In this document: piece by piece, positions 7,266-15,663 of the stretch
How the letters are laid out: every line of letters begins with the position of its first letter
How positions within the stretch are numbered: position 1 is the first letter of the stretch
Assembly (NCBI RefSeq): GCF_003008595.1
Contig: NZ_CP027669.1
Coordinates: 3,853,217 to 3,917,216 of the forward strand
Direction: 5' to 3'
DNA length: 64,000 bases
From: Simplicispira suum
GTDB taxonomy: Bacteria > Pseudomonadota > Gammaproteobacteria > Burkholderiales > Burkholderiaceae_C
Notes under the pieces: generated by a model
What the model was told of the DNA's origin: nothing
Databases searched by the model: none
What the model saw: the letters and a program-made list of their open reading frames with translations, nothing else
Translations under genes and position numbers: made by a program

Positions 7266-9094
7266 AGCCCATGGAAGCCATCAACGACTTCGTCATCAAG
7301 TTCGCCAACGTCAATGGCTCGGGCTCGGCGTCGGCCAACGAGTTGTTTGCCAAGGCCATCCTGCGCATGGGGGTGCCGGTCAGTCCGCGCAACATCTTCC
7401 CCAGCAACATCCAGGGCATGCCCACCTGGTACGAGGCCCGCGTGTGCGAGCAGGGCTATTCAGGGCGGCGCGGCGGCGTGGACATGATGGTGGCGATGAA
7501 CCCGCAGACCTGGGACGCCGACGTGGCCGAAATCGCGCCCGGCGGCTACCTGTTCTACGACAGCACCCGGCCTATTCCCGCGTCAAAGTTCCGCCAGGAT
7601 GTCAGCGTGATTGGCGTCCCGCTGACCGAGATCAGCAACAGCGCCTTCACTGATCCGCGCCAGCGCCAGCTGTTCAAGAACATCATCTACGTGGGCGCGC
7701 TCTCAGTGCTGCTCGATGTCGAGGCTGAAGTGTTTGAAACGCTTTTTGCCGAGCAGTACCGAGGCAAGGAAATGCTGATCGACGCCAACGTGCGCGCCCT
7801 GCACCTGGGGCGCGACTACGTCAAGGAACACCTGCAGGCGCCCTTGGGCCTTCGGGTGCGCCGGGCCGACAAGGTGGGTGAGCAGATTTTTACCGACGGC
7901 AACAGCGCCATCGCTCTGGGCTGTGTGTATGGCGGCGCCACGGTGGCGGCCTGGTACCCGATTACGCCCTCGTCGTCGGTACCCGAAGCCTTCCAGAAAT
8001 ACTGCGACAAGTTTCGCGTGGACCCGGACACTGGCCGCAGCAACTTCGCCATCGTGCAGGCCGAAGACGAACTGGCTTCCATCGGCATGGTGCTGGGCGC
8101 CGGCTGGAACGGCGCGCGCGCCTTTACTGCCACCTCGGGCCCGGGCATTTCGTTGATGACGGAATTCATTGGCCTGGCCTACTTCGCCGAGATTCCGGTC
8201 ACCATCATCAACGTGCAGCGCGGCGGGCCTTCCACCGGCATGCCCACGCGCACCCAGCAGTCCGACCTGCTGAGCTGCGCCTACGCCTCGCACGGCGACA
8301 CCAAGCATGTGCTGCTGTTCCCCGAAGACCCGCATGAATGCTTTGAACACGCGGCAGCCGCGCTGGACCTGGCCGACCGGCTGCAAACCCCCATTTTTCT
8401 GATGACCGACCTGGACATCGGCATGAACCAGCGCCTGTGCAAGCCCTTTGTCTGGGACGACGCCCGTACCTACGACCGGGGCAAGGTGATGACCGCCGAA
8501 GAGCTGGAGGCGGGCAAGGACTTTGGCCGCTACAAGGACGTGGATGGCGACGGCATTCCCTGGCGCACCTACCCTGGCACGCATCCGACCAAAGGCAGCT
8601 TCTTCACACGCGGCACCACGCGCGACCCCTATGCCCGCTACTCGGAGCGCGGGCCGGACTACATCTACAACATGGAGCGCCTTTGCGCCAAGTTCCGCAC
8701 CGCTGCCGACCTGGTGCCCCAGCCCGTGCTGCGCAGCGCGGATCAGCCGACCTCCCTGGGCGTGCTGTACTTCGGCTCCACCAGCCCGGCCATGCAGGAA
8801 GCGCTGGATGTGCTGACGGCCTCGGGCATCCACATCGACGCCCTGCGCCTGCGCGCCTTTCCCTTCCCGGATTCGGTGGAGCGCTTCATTGCCGCGCACG
8901 AGCTGGTGTTTGTGGTGGAACAGAACCGCGACGCCCAGATGCACGTCCTGCTGGTCAACGAGTTGGGCGTGGACCCGGCGCGTCTCATCAAGGTGCTGCA
9001 CTACGACGGCACGCCGATTACGGCGCGCTTCATCACCGAGGCGATCCAGAAGCAGCTGCAAGGCGCCACAGCGCTCATCAAGGAAGCCGCATGA
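7262..9094 (+). CDS. korA: 2-Oxoacid:acceptor oxidoreductase, fused gamma-alpha subunit
   Basis: The 610-residue protein joins the gamma domain (about residues 1-190) to the alpha domain of 2-oxoacid:ferredoxin oxidoreductases. The alpha part shows WYPITPSSS, the TSGPGISLMTEFIGLAYFAE segment typical of the pyrimidine-binding domain, and a C-terminal domain II. With the beta subunit it would catalyse CoA-dependent oxidative decarboxylation of a 2-oxoacid (2-oxoglutarate, pyruvate or a branched-chain acid) with ferredoxin-level electrons. The substrate cannot be read from the sequence. It overlaps both neighbours by ATGA, so the three genes are translationally coupled. Confidence 0.85.
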   Translation: MKPMEAINDFVIKFANVNGSGSASANELFAKAILRMGVPVSPRNIFPSNIQGMPTWYEARVCEQGYSGRRGGVDMMVAMNPQTWDADVAEIAPGGYLFYDSTRPIPASKFRQDVSVIGVPLTEISNSAFTDPRQRQLFKNIIYVGALSVLLDVEAEVFETLFAEQYRGKEMLIDANVRALHLGRDYVKEHLQAPLGLRVRRADKVGEQIFTDGNSAIALGCVYGGATVAAWYPITPSSSVPEAFQKYCDKFRVDPDTGRSNFAIVQAEDELASIGMVLGAGWNGARAFTATSGPGISLMTEFIGLAYFAEIPVTIINVQRGGPSTGMPTRTQQSDLLSCAYASHGDTKHVLLFPEDPHECFEHAAAALDLADRLQTPIFLMTDLDIGMNQRLCKPFVWDDARTYDRGKVMTAEELEAGKDFGRYKDVDGDGIPWRTYPGTHPTKGSFFTRGTTRDPYARYSERGPDYIYNMERLCAKFRTAADLVPQPVLRSADQPTSLGVLYFGSTSPAMQEALDVLTASGIHIDALRLRAFPFPDSVERFIAAHELVFVVEQNRDAQMHVLLVNELGVDPARLIKVLHYDGTPITARFITEAIQKQLQGATALIKEAA

Positions 9095-10146
9095 CCTACC
9101 TTGCCAAACCCCGGCTGCGCCACCCCACCCTGACCCAGAACAAGGTGGGCTACACCCGGCGCGACTATGAAGGTCGCATCTCCACCCTGTGCGCGGGCTG
9201 CGGGCACGACTCCATCTCGGCGGCCATCATCCAGGCCTGCTGGGAGCTGGACATCGAACCGCACCGCGTGGCCAAGCTCTCGGGCATTGGCTGCAGCTCC
9301 AAGACGCCAGACTACTTTCTGGGCGCCTCGCACGGCTTCAACACCGTGCACGGGCGCATGCCCTCGGTGCTGACCGGCGCCAACCTGGCCAACCGCGACC
9401 TGCTGTACCTGGGCGTCTCGGGCGACGGCGATTCGGCCTCCATCGGCCTGGGCCAGTTCGCCAATGCCATGCGCCGGGGCGTGCGCATGGCCTATATCGT
9501 CGAGAACAACGGCGTTTACGGTCTGACCAAAGGCCAGTTCTCGGCCACGGCCGATCGGGGGTCGCGCAGCAAGAAGGGCGTGATCAACAACGACAGCCCG
9601 GTCGACCTGGTGGGCCTGGCGCTGCAGCTGGGCGCCACCTATGTGGCGCGCAGCTTCTCGGGCGACAAGGAGCAGTTGGTGCCGCTCATCAAGGGCGCCA
9701 TTGGCCACGGCGGAGCGGCCTTCATCGACGTCATCAGCCCCTGCGTCACCTTCAACAACCACGGCGGCAGCACCAAGAGCTACGACTATGTGCGCCAGCA
9801 CAACGAGGCCGTGAGCCGCATCGACTTCATACCCCGACACAGCGAAATCACGGCGCAGTACGCGCCCGGCGAAGTGATCGACGTGCAGCAGCACGACGGC
9901 AGCATGCTGCGCCTGCACAAACTGCACACCGACTACGACCCGACCGACCGCTACGCCGCACTCAGCTACATGAACGCGCGGCAGGAGCGCGGCGAGGTGG
10001 TGACCGGCCTGCTTTACCTCGACCCGCAGGCCACCGACCTGCACCTGTCGCTCAACACCAGCGACGCACCGCTCAACAGCCTGGGGCCGACCGCGCTGTG
10101 CCCCGGCTCCAAGGCGCTGGAAAAGCTCAACGCATCGCTGCGCTGA
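9091..10146 (+). CDS. korB: 2-Oxoacid:ferredoxin oxidoreductase, beta subunit
   Basis: The 351-residue thiamine-diphosphate subunit of the same enzyme. It has the cluster-ligand cysteines in STLCAGCGHDSI and GIGCSS. The ThDP/Mg motif is GDGDSASIG, followed by NNGVYGLTKGQ. Partnering with the gamma-alpha protein gives the active centre. The flavoprotein upstream carries the ferredoxin domains that are a separate delta subunit in other members. All the catalytic motifs I know are intact. Confidence 0.87.
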   Translation: MTYLAKPRLRHPTLTQNKVGYTRRDYEGRISTLCAGCGHDSISAAIIQACWELDIEPHRVAKLSGIGCSSKTPDYFLGASHGFNTVHGRMPSVLTGANLANRDLLYLGVSGDGDSASIGLGQFANAMRRGVRMAYIVENNGVYGLTKGQFSATADRGSRSKKGVINNDSPVDLVGLALQLGATYVARSFSGDKEQLVPLIKGAIGHGGAAFIDVISPCVTFNNHGGSTKSYDYVRQHNEAVSRIDFIPRHSEITAQYAPGEVIDVQQHDGSMLRLHKLHTDYDPTDRYAALSYMNARQERGEVVTGLLYLDPQATDLHLSLNTSDAPLNSLGPTALCPGSKALEKLNASLR

Positions 10147-10179
10147 CCCCGTTGCCGCCTTTTCGAAAGGAGCCCAGCC

Positions 10180-10620
10180 ATGGCCGAACGCACCGTTTTC
10201 CAATCCATCTCCCAGCGCCACGTGGTGAGCCTGGGCCCCCAAGCGAGCGTCTGGGACGCCGCCTGCGTGATGACGCGCGCCAACTGCGGCAGCGTGCTCA
10301 TCCTGGACACCCTGGGCACCCTTCTGGGCATACTGACGGAGCGCGACCTGATGACGCGCGTACTGGCCAAGGCGCTCAGCCCCGAAACCACCCTGGTCTG
10401 CGACGTAATGACGCCCCACCCCCAGACTGTGGCCCCCGACACCAAGGTCTCCGAGGCTGTGCTGATCATGATCGAGCGGGGTTTTCGGCACCTGCCCATC
10501 GTGTCGCCTGCCGAAAAGATTCTGGGCGTTTTTTCCGTGCGCGACGCCCTGCCGCGCGAGATCGGCGTCGCCGTGAGCCTGGCGGAATTCAACGATCAGG
10601 TGAACGACGCACTGGGTTGA
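10180..10620 (+). CDS. CBS-domain pair protein
   Basis: A 146-residue stand-alone Bateman module with two CBS domains (about residues 10-65 and 78-132). The segments GSVLILDTLGTLLGILTERDLMTR and RGFRHLPIVSPAEKILGVFS mark the two halves, quoted here only to show the repeat of the GxLTExD-like pattern. Such proteins bind adenine nucleotides and modulate a partner. AAAGGAG lies 8 nt before the ATG. It follows the beta subunit by 33 bp and is probably the last gene of the operon, so it may sense energy state for the oxidoreductase. Confidence 0.8.
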   Translation: MAERTVFQSISQRHVVSLGPQASVWDAACVMTRANCGSVLILDTLGTLLGILTERDLMTRVLAKALSPETTLVCDVMTPHPQTVAPDTKVSEAVLIMIERGFRHLPIVSPAEKILGVFSVRDALPREIGVAVSLAEFNDQVNDALG

Positions 10621-10634
10621 CGCAGCGGCTGGCG

Positions 10635-10665
10635 TGTTCCTGCCCGTTCGGGCTTTGCAGGAACA
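10635..10665 (+). terminator. Hairpin after the CBS gene
   Basis: TGTTCCTGC and GCAGGAACA form a perfect 9-bp stem with a 13-nt loop, 15 nt past the CBS stop. No T-run follows, so termination is only probable. It could also protect the transcript 3' end. Confidence 0.4.
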
Positions 10666-10747
10666 GACCGATCACTGGCGTTCCCGTCTCTGGGATACTT
10701 GCGCCCGGCAACCAGCCCCATCCTCAGAAAAGTAAAAAGCAGGCACC

Positions 10748-11335
10748 ATGAGCATTTTTGATCGACTCTGGGGCAGTGCGCGCAAAAAGACGCCTCCCCC
10801 CAGGCCTACGGCCCCTGCACCGCTCACAGGGCCAAGCGCCGAACCGACTGGCTCCGTAGAGCGGCGCCAGTCCCCTCGCAAGAACGCCCGCAAAGGGACC
10901 CGGGCGCTGATCATCGATGACTCGCCGACGGTGGTGGCCGTTTTGCGCAAGGCGTTGCGCTCGGTCGGCTACGAAACCCGGGAAGCCCTGGATGCCGAGC
11001 ATGGCCTGGCACTGATCGACCAAAACCCACCCGATCTGATTTTTCTGGACATCGTCCTGCCCGGCATGAACGGCTTCCATGCCTTGCGCCTGATCCGCAA
11101 GAACCCGGCGTGCCAGCACATTCCGGTCATCATGATCAGCGGCAACGAGCATGCCATCGAACAGTTCTACGTCAATCGCATCGGCGCTGACGACTTCATG
11201 AAAAAGCCGTTTTCCCGCTTCGAGATCTTTGCCCGCGTGGAAAACCTGCTCGATGACGGGCTGATGCCTCGCCGGAAAAGCTTGAGTGCGCCCGCGCAGG
11301 CCAGCGCAGAAGTTCGCCAAGGGGCGAGCAGCTGA
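10748..11335 (+). CDS. Single-domain response regulator with disordered N-terminus
   Basis: A 195-residue CheY/PilG-like protein. Residues 1-48 are rich in Pro, Arg and Lys and look disordered. The receiver domain follows with acidic Asp57/Asp58, phosphoacceptor Asp101 in FLDIVLPGMNG, Ser131 in MISGNE and Lys152 or Lys153 in DDFMKKPFS. There is no output domain, so it should act by protein contact, as in twitching or chemotaxis pathways. No histidine kinase is nearby. The C-terminal 25 residues are again low-complexity. Confidence 0.82.
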   Translation: MSIFDRLWGSARKKTPPPRPTAPAPLTGPSAEPTGSVERRQSPRKNARKGTRALIIDDSPTVVAVLRKALRSVGYETREALDAEHGLALIDQNPPDLIFLDIVLPGMNGFHALRLIRKNPACQHIPVIMISGNEHAIEQFYVNRIGADDFMKKPFSRFEIFARVENLLDDGLMPRRKSLSAPAQASAEVRQGASS

Positions 11336-11493
11336 AGTGCGTCGCCCAGCGGCGCAGCGCTACTGCCCCACGCGCGATGGCTGACGCGAGCGCTGCAGGC
11401 AAGGGAGTCCACTCCCGATTTCGCGCAGCAAAACCCGTGCTGACCCCAATGCCTTCAGGGCCTGCACCAGCGCCTTGAGCCAACCGCCCCACC

Positions 11494-11895
11494 ATGAATA
11501 CCAAGCACGCACGACAACTGGCCTATGCCAGCATCCTGCTGACGCCTGTCACACTGATGGCCGTCACCGCCCTGCGCTGGCGCACCGGCCCATGCGCCGC
11601 AAGCGCGCACGCCAGCGTGTGGGCCTTGATGGCATTTGCCGCGCTTCTGACCGCATCCAAAAACCCCTACCGGGCGATTGCCGCCTGCATCATGTACCTG
11701 CCGGTGGGCTACGTATTCGCCACCGAACCCTGCACGGCGGCACGCTCGCAGGGTCCGGGCGGCCTCATCTATCTGCTGTCCCCGCTGTTTGTGCTGTGGA
11801 TTCTGGCGGGCAGCTTCATCGGCGGATGGTTGTTGCGGGTTGTGTTCGGCCTGTCACCAAAAGCGCCGCAGCCCGCAGGCGGCGACCCGGCCTAG
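11494..11895 (+). CDS. Small membrane protein of unknown function
   Basis: A 133-residue protein with four predicted membrane segments (about residues 9-27, 43-58, 60-76 and 93-117) and a short Pro-rich tail. Four cysteines fall in or near loops. No family is recognised. It starts at an ATG after the response regulator with 158 bp between them, so it may be transcribed separately. Confidence 0.55.
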   Translation: MNTKHARQLAYASILLTPVTLMAVTALRWRTGPCAASAHASVWALMAFAALLTASKNPYRAIAACIMYLPVGYVFATEPCTAARSQGPGGLIYLLSPLFVLWILAGSFIGGWLLRVVFGLSPKAPQPAGGDPA

Positions 11896-11976
11896 GAAGA
11901 AGGCTTGGCCCGACATGCGCTGGTGCAGCCGATATGGGCCAACCCGCCCGGCAATGCAGCAGCATCGAATATTGAT

Positions 11977-12030
11977 TGAATTGGCCCCTAGCGCTTATTT
12001 TATAAGCGTTTACAGCTATTAAAATGATAG
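11977..12030. repeat. Dispersed palindromic repeat, copy 3
   Basis: It carries TTGGCCCCTAGCGCTTAT, then ATAAGCGTTTACAGCTATT, in the orientation opposite to copy 2. It fills part of the 280-bp gap before the aldo/keto reductase gene, in which I see no gene. Confidence 0.75.
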
Positions 12031-12175
12031 TAACGACCGCCTCTGAAGCAGGCTTCTGAGTCGCTAGCCAAGAACGCTGCCTGCCAGCAGCCGCGATGCA
12101 CACACCGTGGAGACACTCAGCGGCACACAGTCCATCGTTTTCCGAGCCAGGCAGCAATCCGCATACAGTGCAGCC

Positions 12176-13189
12176 ATGCAGTACAGAAATCTCGGCAACA
12201 GCAATCTCAAGGTCTCCGCCCTGTGCCTGGGCACGATGATGTTCGGCGACCAGACCGAACAGGGCGAGGCGCAACAAATCGTGGCGCATGCGCACGAGCA
12301 CGGTGTCAACTTCCTCGATACCGCCGATGTGTACACCTTGGGCGCGTCGGAAGCCATGCTCGGGCCGCTCATCAAACCCCATCGGCACGACTGGATTTTG
12401 GCCACCAAGCTCGGCAACAAGATGTCCGAGCGGGTGAACGAGAGCCACTACTCCAGGGCCTGGATGCTGCGGGAACTGGAAAGCAGCTTGCGGCGCCTGC
12501 AAACCGACCACATTGACATCTACTACCTGCACCGCGACTTTGCCGGCATGAACCTCGAAGAGCCTTTGCGGGCACTGGACGACATGATCCGCAGCGGCAA
12601 GCTGCGCTATTGGGGCATTTCCAATTTTCGCGCGTGGCGCATTGCCGAAATGGTGCACCTGGCTGCTCGCATCGGCATGCCCGGCCCGGTGGTCTGCCAG
12701 CCGTACTACAACCTGCTCAACCGCATGCCCGAGGTCGAAATCCTGGCTGCGTGCGAGCATTACGGGATCGGCGTGGTGCCTTACAGCCCGATTGCCCGTG
12801 GCGTATTGACTGGAAAATACGCGCCCGGAGTCGCCCCGGACCAGGGCACGCGCGCGGGCCGGGGCGACCGGCGCATGCGGGAAACCGAGTTTCGCGAAGA
12901 ATCCTTGGCCATTGCACAGCAACTCAAGGCCCATGCCGCTGCCAAAGGCGTGTCGCTGGCGCAGTTTGCCACCGCCTGGGTGCTGGCCAACCGAAGCGTC
13001 AGCGCTGTGATTGCCGGGCCCCGCACCCTGGCGCAATGGCAGGACTACTTCCCCGCACTCGACTATGTGGTCGACGCCGAGGATGAGGCGCTCGTCGATG
13101 CGCTGGTGGCGCCGGGCCACCCCTCGACGCCGGGCTTCACCGACCCGGCCTATCCGCTGATTGGGCGGCGGCGGGACGCTGCGGTATGA
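12176..13189 (+). CDS. Aldo/keto reductase
   Basis: A 337-residue NAD(P)H-dependent oxidoreductase with the (beta/alpha)8 barrel fold. The catalytic tetrad is visible as Asp48, Tyr53, Lys78 and His119 (FLDTADVY, ATKLG, YYLHRD). It would reduce aldehydes or ketones, or oxidise sugars; the substrate is unknown. I chose the ATG at 12176 because family members begin MxYRxLGNSxLKVS. A longer frame from 12107 adds 23 unconserved residues. It is followed 79 bp later by a thioredoxin-like gene. Confidence 0.85.
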   Translation: MQYRNLGNSNLKVSALCLGTMMFGDQTEQGEAQQIVAHAHEHGVNFLDTADVYTLGASEAMLGPLIKPHRHDWILATKLGNKMSERVNESHYSRAWMLRELESSLRRLQTDHIDIYYLHRDFAGMNLEEPLRALDDMIRSGKLRYWGISNFRAWRIAEMVHLAARIGMPGPVVCQPYYNLLNRMPEVEILAACEHYGIGVVPYSPIARGVLTGKYAPGVAPDQGTRAGRGDRRMRETEFREESLAIAQQLKAHAAAKGVSLAQFATAWVLANRSVSAVIAGPRTLAQWQDYFPALDYVVDAEDEALVDALVAPGHPSTPGFTDPAYPLIGRRRDAAV

Positions 13190-13268
13190 CGCAGGCCTGT
13201 CGATTCGAAGTCTTGTCCAACCGGCGCGCATTGAACCCTGCCGGACCATCTGGCCATCCCACGCGCCC

Positions 13269-13820
13269 ATGAGCTGGAACCTAAAGATCGGCCAAGGATG
13301 GAAGCGCCATCTGGGCACCCTGGCCATGGTGGTCGCCGTCTTCGTCGCAGTGCAGTCCTGGCAAACCCGCAAGGTGCCTGGCGGAGCGGCCCCGGACTTT
13401 CCTCTCACGGTGGTGCGGGCGGATGGCAGCATCACCACCACAACCCTGGCCGAGTGGCGGGCCGCCCATCCCGGTGAGCCGGTCGCCTTGCACTTCTGGG
13501 CCGAGTGGTGCCCTATCTGCAGAACCGAAGAAGGCAGCATCACCAGTATTTCCCAGGATTGGCCCGTGATGACAGTCGCCATGCAGTCGGGCGATGCGGC
13601 AAAGGTAAGCCAGGTGCTGCACAAGCGCGCCTTGCCCTGGCCCGCCGCCCTTGACCCGCGCAGCCAGATCACCTCGGCCCACGGTTTTGGGGCCGTACCG
13701 GCTTTTGTAGTCGTAGACGCCGCAGGCCAATTGCGTACGCCCACGGTGGGCTACACGACCGAAGCCGGGATGCGCTTGCGCCTGTGGTGGGCCCAGCTGA
13801 CCGGGGGTTTCGCGGGCTGA
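13269..13820 (+). CDS. Membrane-anchored thioredoxin-like protein
   Basis: A 183-residue TlpA/ScsD-type protein. One N-terminal membrane segment (about residues 13-30) anchors it with the thioredoxin fold in the periplasm. The active site is Cys81-Pro-Ile-Cys84 in FWAEWCPIC, and the cis-proline loop appears at FGAVPAFVVVD. Proteins of this shape reduce or isomerise periplasmic disulfides, or protect against copper stress in the scs loci. A dedicated electron donor such as DsbD is not in the window. The start is the ATG at 13269, just before the membrane segment. Confidence 0.78.
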   Translation: MSWNLKIGQGWKRHLGTLAMVVAVFVAVQSWQTRKVPGGAAPDFPLTVVRADGSITTTTLAEWRAAHPGEPVALHFWAEWCPICRTEEGSITSISQDWPVMTVAMQSGDAAKVSQVLHKRALPWPAALDPRSQITSAHGFGAVPAFVVVDAAGQLRTPTVGYTTEAGMRLRLWWAQLTGGFAG

Positions 13821-14104
13821 GGCGTTGGCTCTGGCGGCGGAGGGAGAAAGGTCGAGGGGCTCTCGCGCCGATGGCAATCGGCTGGCTGGCCTGCTTCCTG
13901 ATGCACCCGCTGAGATAGCCAGAGCTGGCCGCGCATGGACAGAAATTGCCAGCGACCCGTATTGAAACCAACCCTTCAATTTTTCAGTCCAGTGGCCGCC
14001 GAAAGTCGTGCGCTGAATTGACGGCATCTCTTTGCCAAGGGCGGGTGCCGGGATGCGCGCCCTGAGGCGCATTGCTTCTTTCGAATCGCCGTCAATAAGA
14101 ATGG
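13821..14104. other. Gene-free stretch
   Basis: Neither strand holds a frame with coding character. A leftward frame through here is antisense to the thioredoxin-like gene and has no domain. I see no regulatory motif that I would name. Confidence 0.5.
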
Positions 14105-14158
14105 CACCAAAGGGCGACCCCGCTGTCCGTGTTCCCTTCGGGGCAATCTGCGGTGACC
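14105..14158. repeat. Fragment of the large inverted-repeat element
   Basis: The stretch AAGGGCGACCCCGCTGTCC and, after it, GGGGCAATCTGCGGTG match, with few changes and one gap, the arm of the element at 46678-47140. It is a decayed partial copy. Confidence 0.5.
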
Positions 14159-14304
14159 GTTTCAGGCGGGGTCTGCGCACACACGCTTCGCTTCGTCAGC
14201 GGCAGGTGTTGGCCAGGAGCTGTTAATAGAAGCAGGAAGAAGCGGTCACCGTTTGAATTCAGTGGCTTGCCGAAGGCAAGTCCGCTGGAATGATGGGATG
14301 AACT

Positions 14305-14415
14305 CACCAATGAGGGTGTGCAGAATTTTGTGTCAACGGACAATCCACCGCAGGCGCGAGCCTGCTTGGTGCACCACGACCTGAACTACGTCTCGTGGAA
14401 GCGCAGGAAACCCGT
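14305..14415 (+). mobile_element. IS256-family remnant
   Basis: Codons at 14339-14413 read ACLVHHDLNYVSWKRRKPV. This resembles the C-I-V-H-x5-N-S-x-x-Y-V-S-W-K-x-R-K block of IS256 transposases with a few residues deleted. The preceding GGTGTGCAGAATTTTGTGTC looks like an IS256-type terminal repeat. Only this end fragment remains. An ISfinder search would confirm it. Confidence 0.4.
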
Positions 14416-14430
14416 CACACCACTCCCACC

Positions 14431-15663
14431 CTACCCCTCGCACCCCCACAACCCATCCGCCCGCACCCGCCACAGCACCGGCGCGATGAACACGCACAGC
14501 AGCCCAAACGCCGCCACCCAGCACAGCCCGGCCAGCGCCATCCAGGCCACTGAATAGTCCCCCGCCCACGCCGCCCCTGCGCGCAGCAGCGCGGCCAAGG
14601 CGATCAGGCCTGCGCCCCACACACCCCAGGCACGCTCATCCATCGCCAGGCCGCAGTGCGCGCGCCCGGCGATGCAGATCACGGCGTAGATGGCCAGGCC
14701 CATGGCACCCACGGTCAGCAGGTGGCGCCCCGCCGTCACGCCTGGGCCACCGGCCAGCAAGGCCCAGCCCATGAGCCCGTAGCCCAGCGCCATGCACAGG
14801 TACACGGTGTAGAGCATGAGCGGCCAGCGCCGCAGCAGCGGGCGGCCCACGTGCCAGTCGCCCAGCAGGTTGAACAGCGCTGCGGCACTGGCGCAGGCCA
14901 GCCAGCCGGAGGTAGCGCTGCCTGCGTGGGCAAACTCGGCCAGGGTGAACAGCGCAATGCACAGCACGGCCAGGTTGCGCCGGGGTGGGCGGGCCAGATA
15001 CGGCTCGGCGCCGGTGCCCGCCTGGTCGATGGAGCGGTTGACGATGCGCATGGAGATGCGGCTCATGGCGATGACGATAAGCACCATGAGCAGGCCCAGA
15101 AAGGCGTGCAGCCAGCGCATGGGGTAGGCGCCGCGCAGCGCATCAAGGTAAAAACCCGCCACCAGCAACGCCATGCCTGCCAGCGCCCAGCCAAAGGCGT
15201 GGTGGCGCTGGCCTGCGGGCGTGCGCAAGGCGGGCCACAGCAGGGCGATGAGGGTACCCAGCAAGGCGAGCTGCGCCGCACCCGCCACGGCCAGTGCGGG
15301 CCACCCGGCCACGCCTGAGAGCCAAAAGCCCGCGCGGCCCAGCAGCCACAGCGCCACCAGCTGGCGCGCCGTGCGCGGGTTGGCACTGGCGGTGGCCGTG
15401 AACTCAGGCACCGCAGTCAGCACAAAACCCGCCACCGCCGCCAGGCCAAAGCCCAGCAGCAGCTCGTGCGCGTGCCACACCAGCGCGCCGCCCGCCACGG
15501 GCGGCGGCGGCAGGCCCAGCGCCAGCACGGCGCTCCACAGCGCGATGAGCAGCACGGCCGAAGCCATGGTGAGCAGAAAGAAGGGGCGCATGGCGCACAT
15601 CCACACCGGGTGCTGGGGCGACAGCAGGCCGGGCGGGGTCATCACGGGGGCGGTCATCCGCAT
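14431..15663 (-). CDS. nnrS: NnrS-family haem-copper membrane protein
   Basis: A 410-residue polytopic protein of about twelve membrane helices. It carries the NnrS hallmarks PFFLLTMASAVLL, WHAHELLLGFGLAAVAGF and the internal ALxRISMRIVNRS-like segment. NnrS of Rhodobacter is a haem- and copper-binding membrane protein induced with nitric-oxide genes. Other work ties the family to relief of NO-caused iron depletion. Here it is the last gene of the CobN-like operon, and its start overlaps the end of the ABC ATPase gene by 10 bp. That links it to haem or metal handling rather than to denitrification genes, of which none is adjacent. Confidence 0.82.
   Translation of the reverse strand: MRMTAPVMTPPGLLSPQHPVWMCAMRPFFLLTMASAVLLIALWSAVLALGLPPPPVAGGALVWHAHELLLGFGLAAVAGFVLTAVPEFTATASANPRTARQLVALWLLGRAGFWLSGVAGWPALAVAGAAQLALLGTLIALLWPALRTPAGQRHHAFGWALAGMALLVAGFYLDALRGAYPMRWLHAFLGLLMVLIVIAMSRISMRIVNRSIDQAGTGAEPYLARPPRRNLAVLCIALFTLAEFAHAGSATSGWLACASAAALFNLLGDWHVGRPLLRRWPLMLYTVYLCMALGYGLMGWALLAGGPGVTAGRHLLTVGAMGLAIYAVICIAGRAHCGLAMDERAWGVWGAGLIALAALLRAGAAWAGDYSVAWMALAGLCWVAAFGLLCVFIAPVLWRVRADGLWGCEG

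Noticed and set aside
13281..14180. A 299-codon leftward frame
   Set aside because: Antisense to the thioredoxin-like gene, continuing into repeat fragments; not coding in character.
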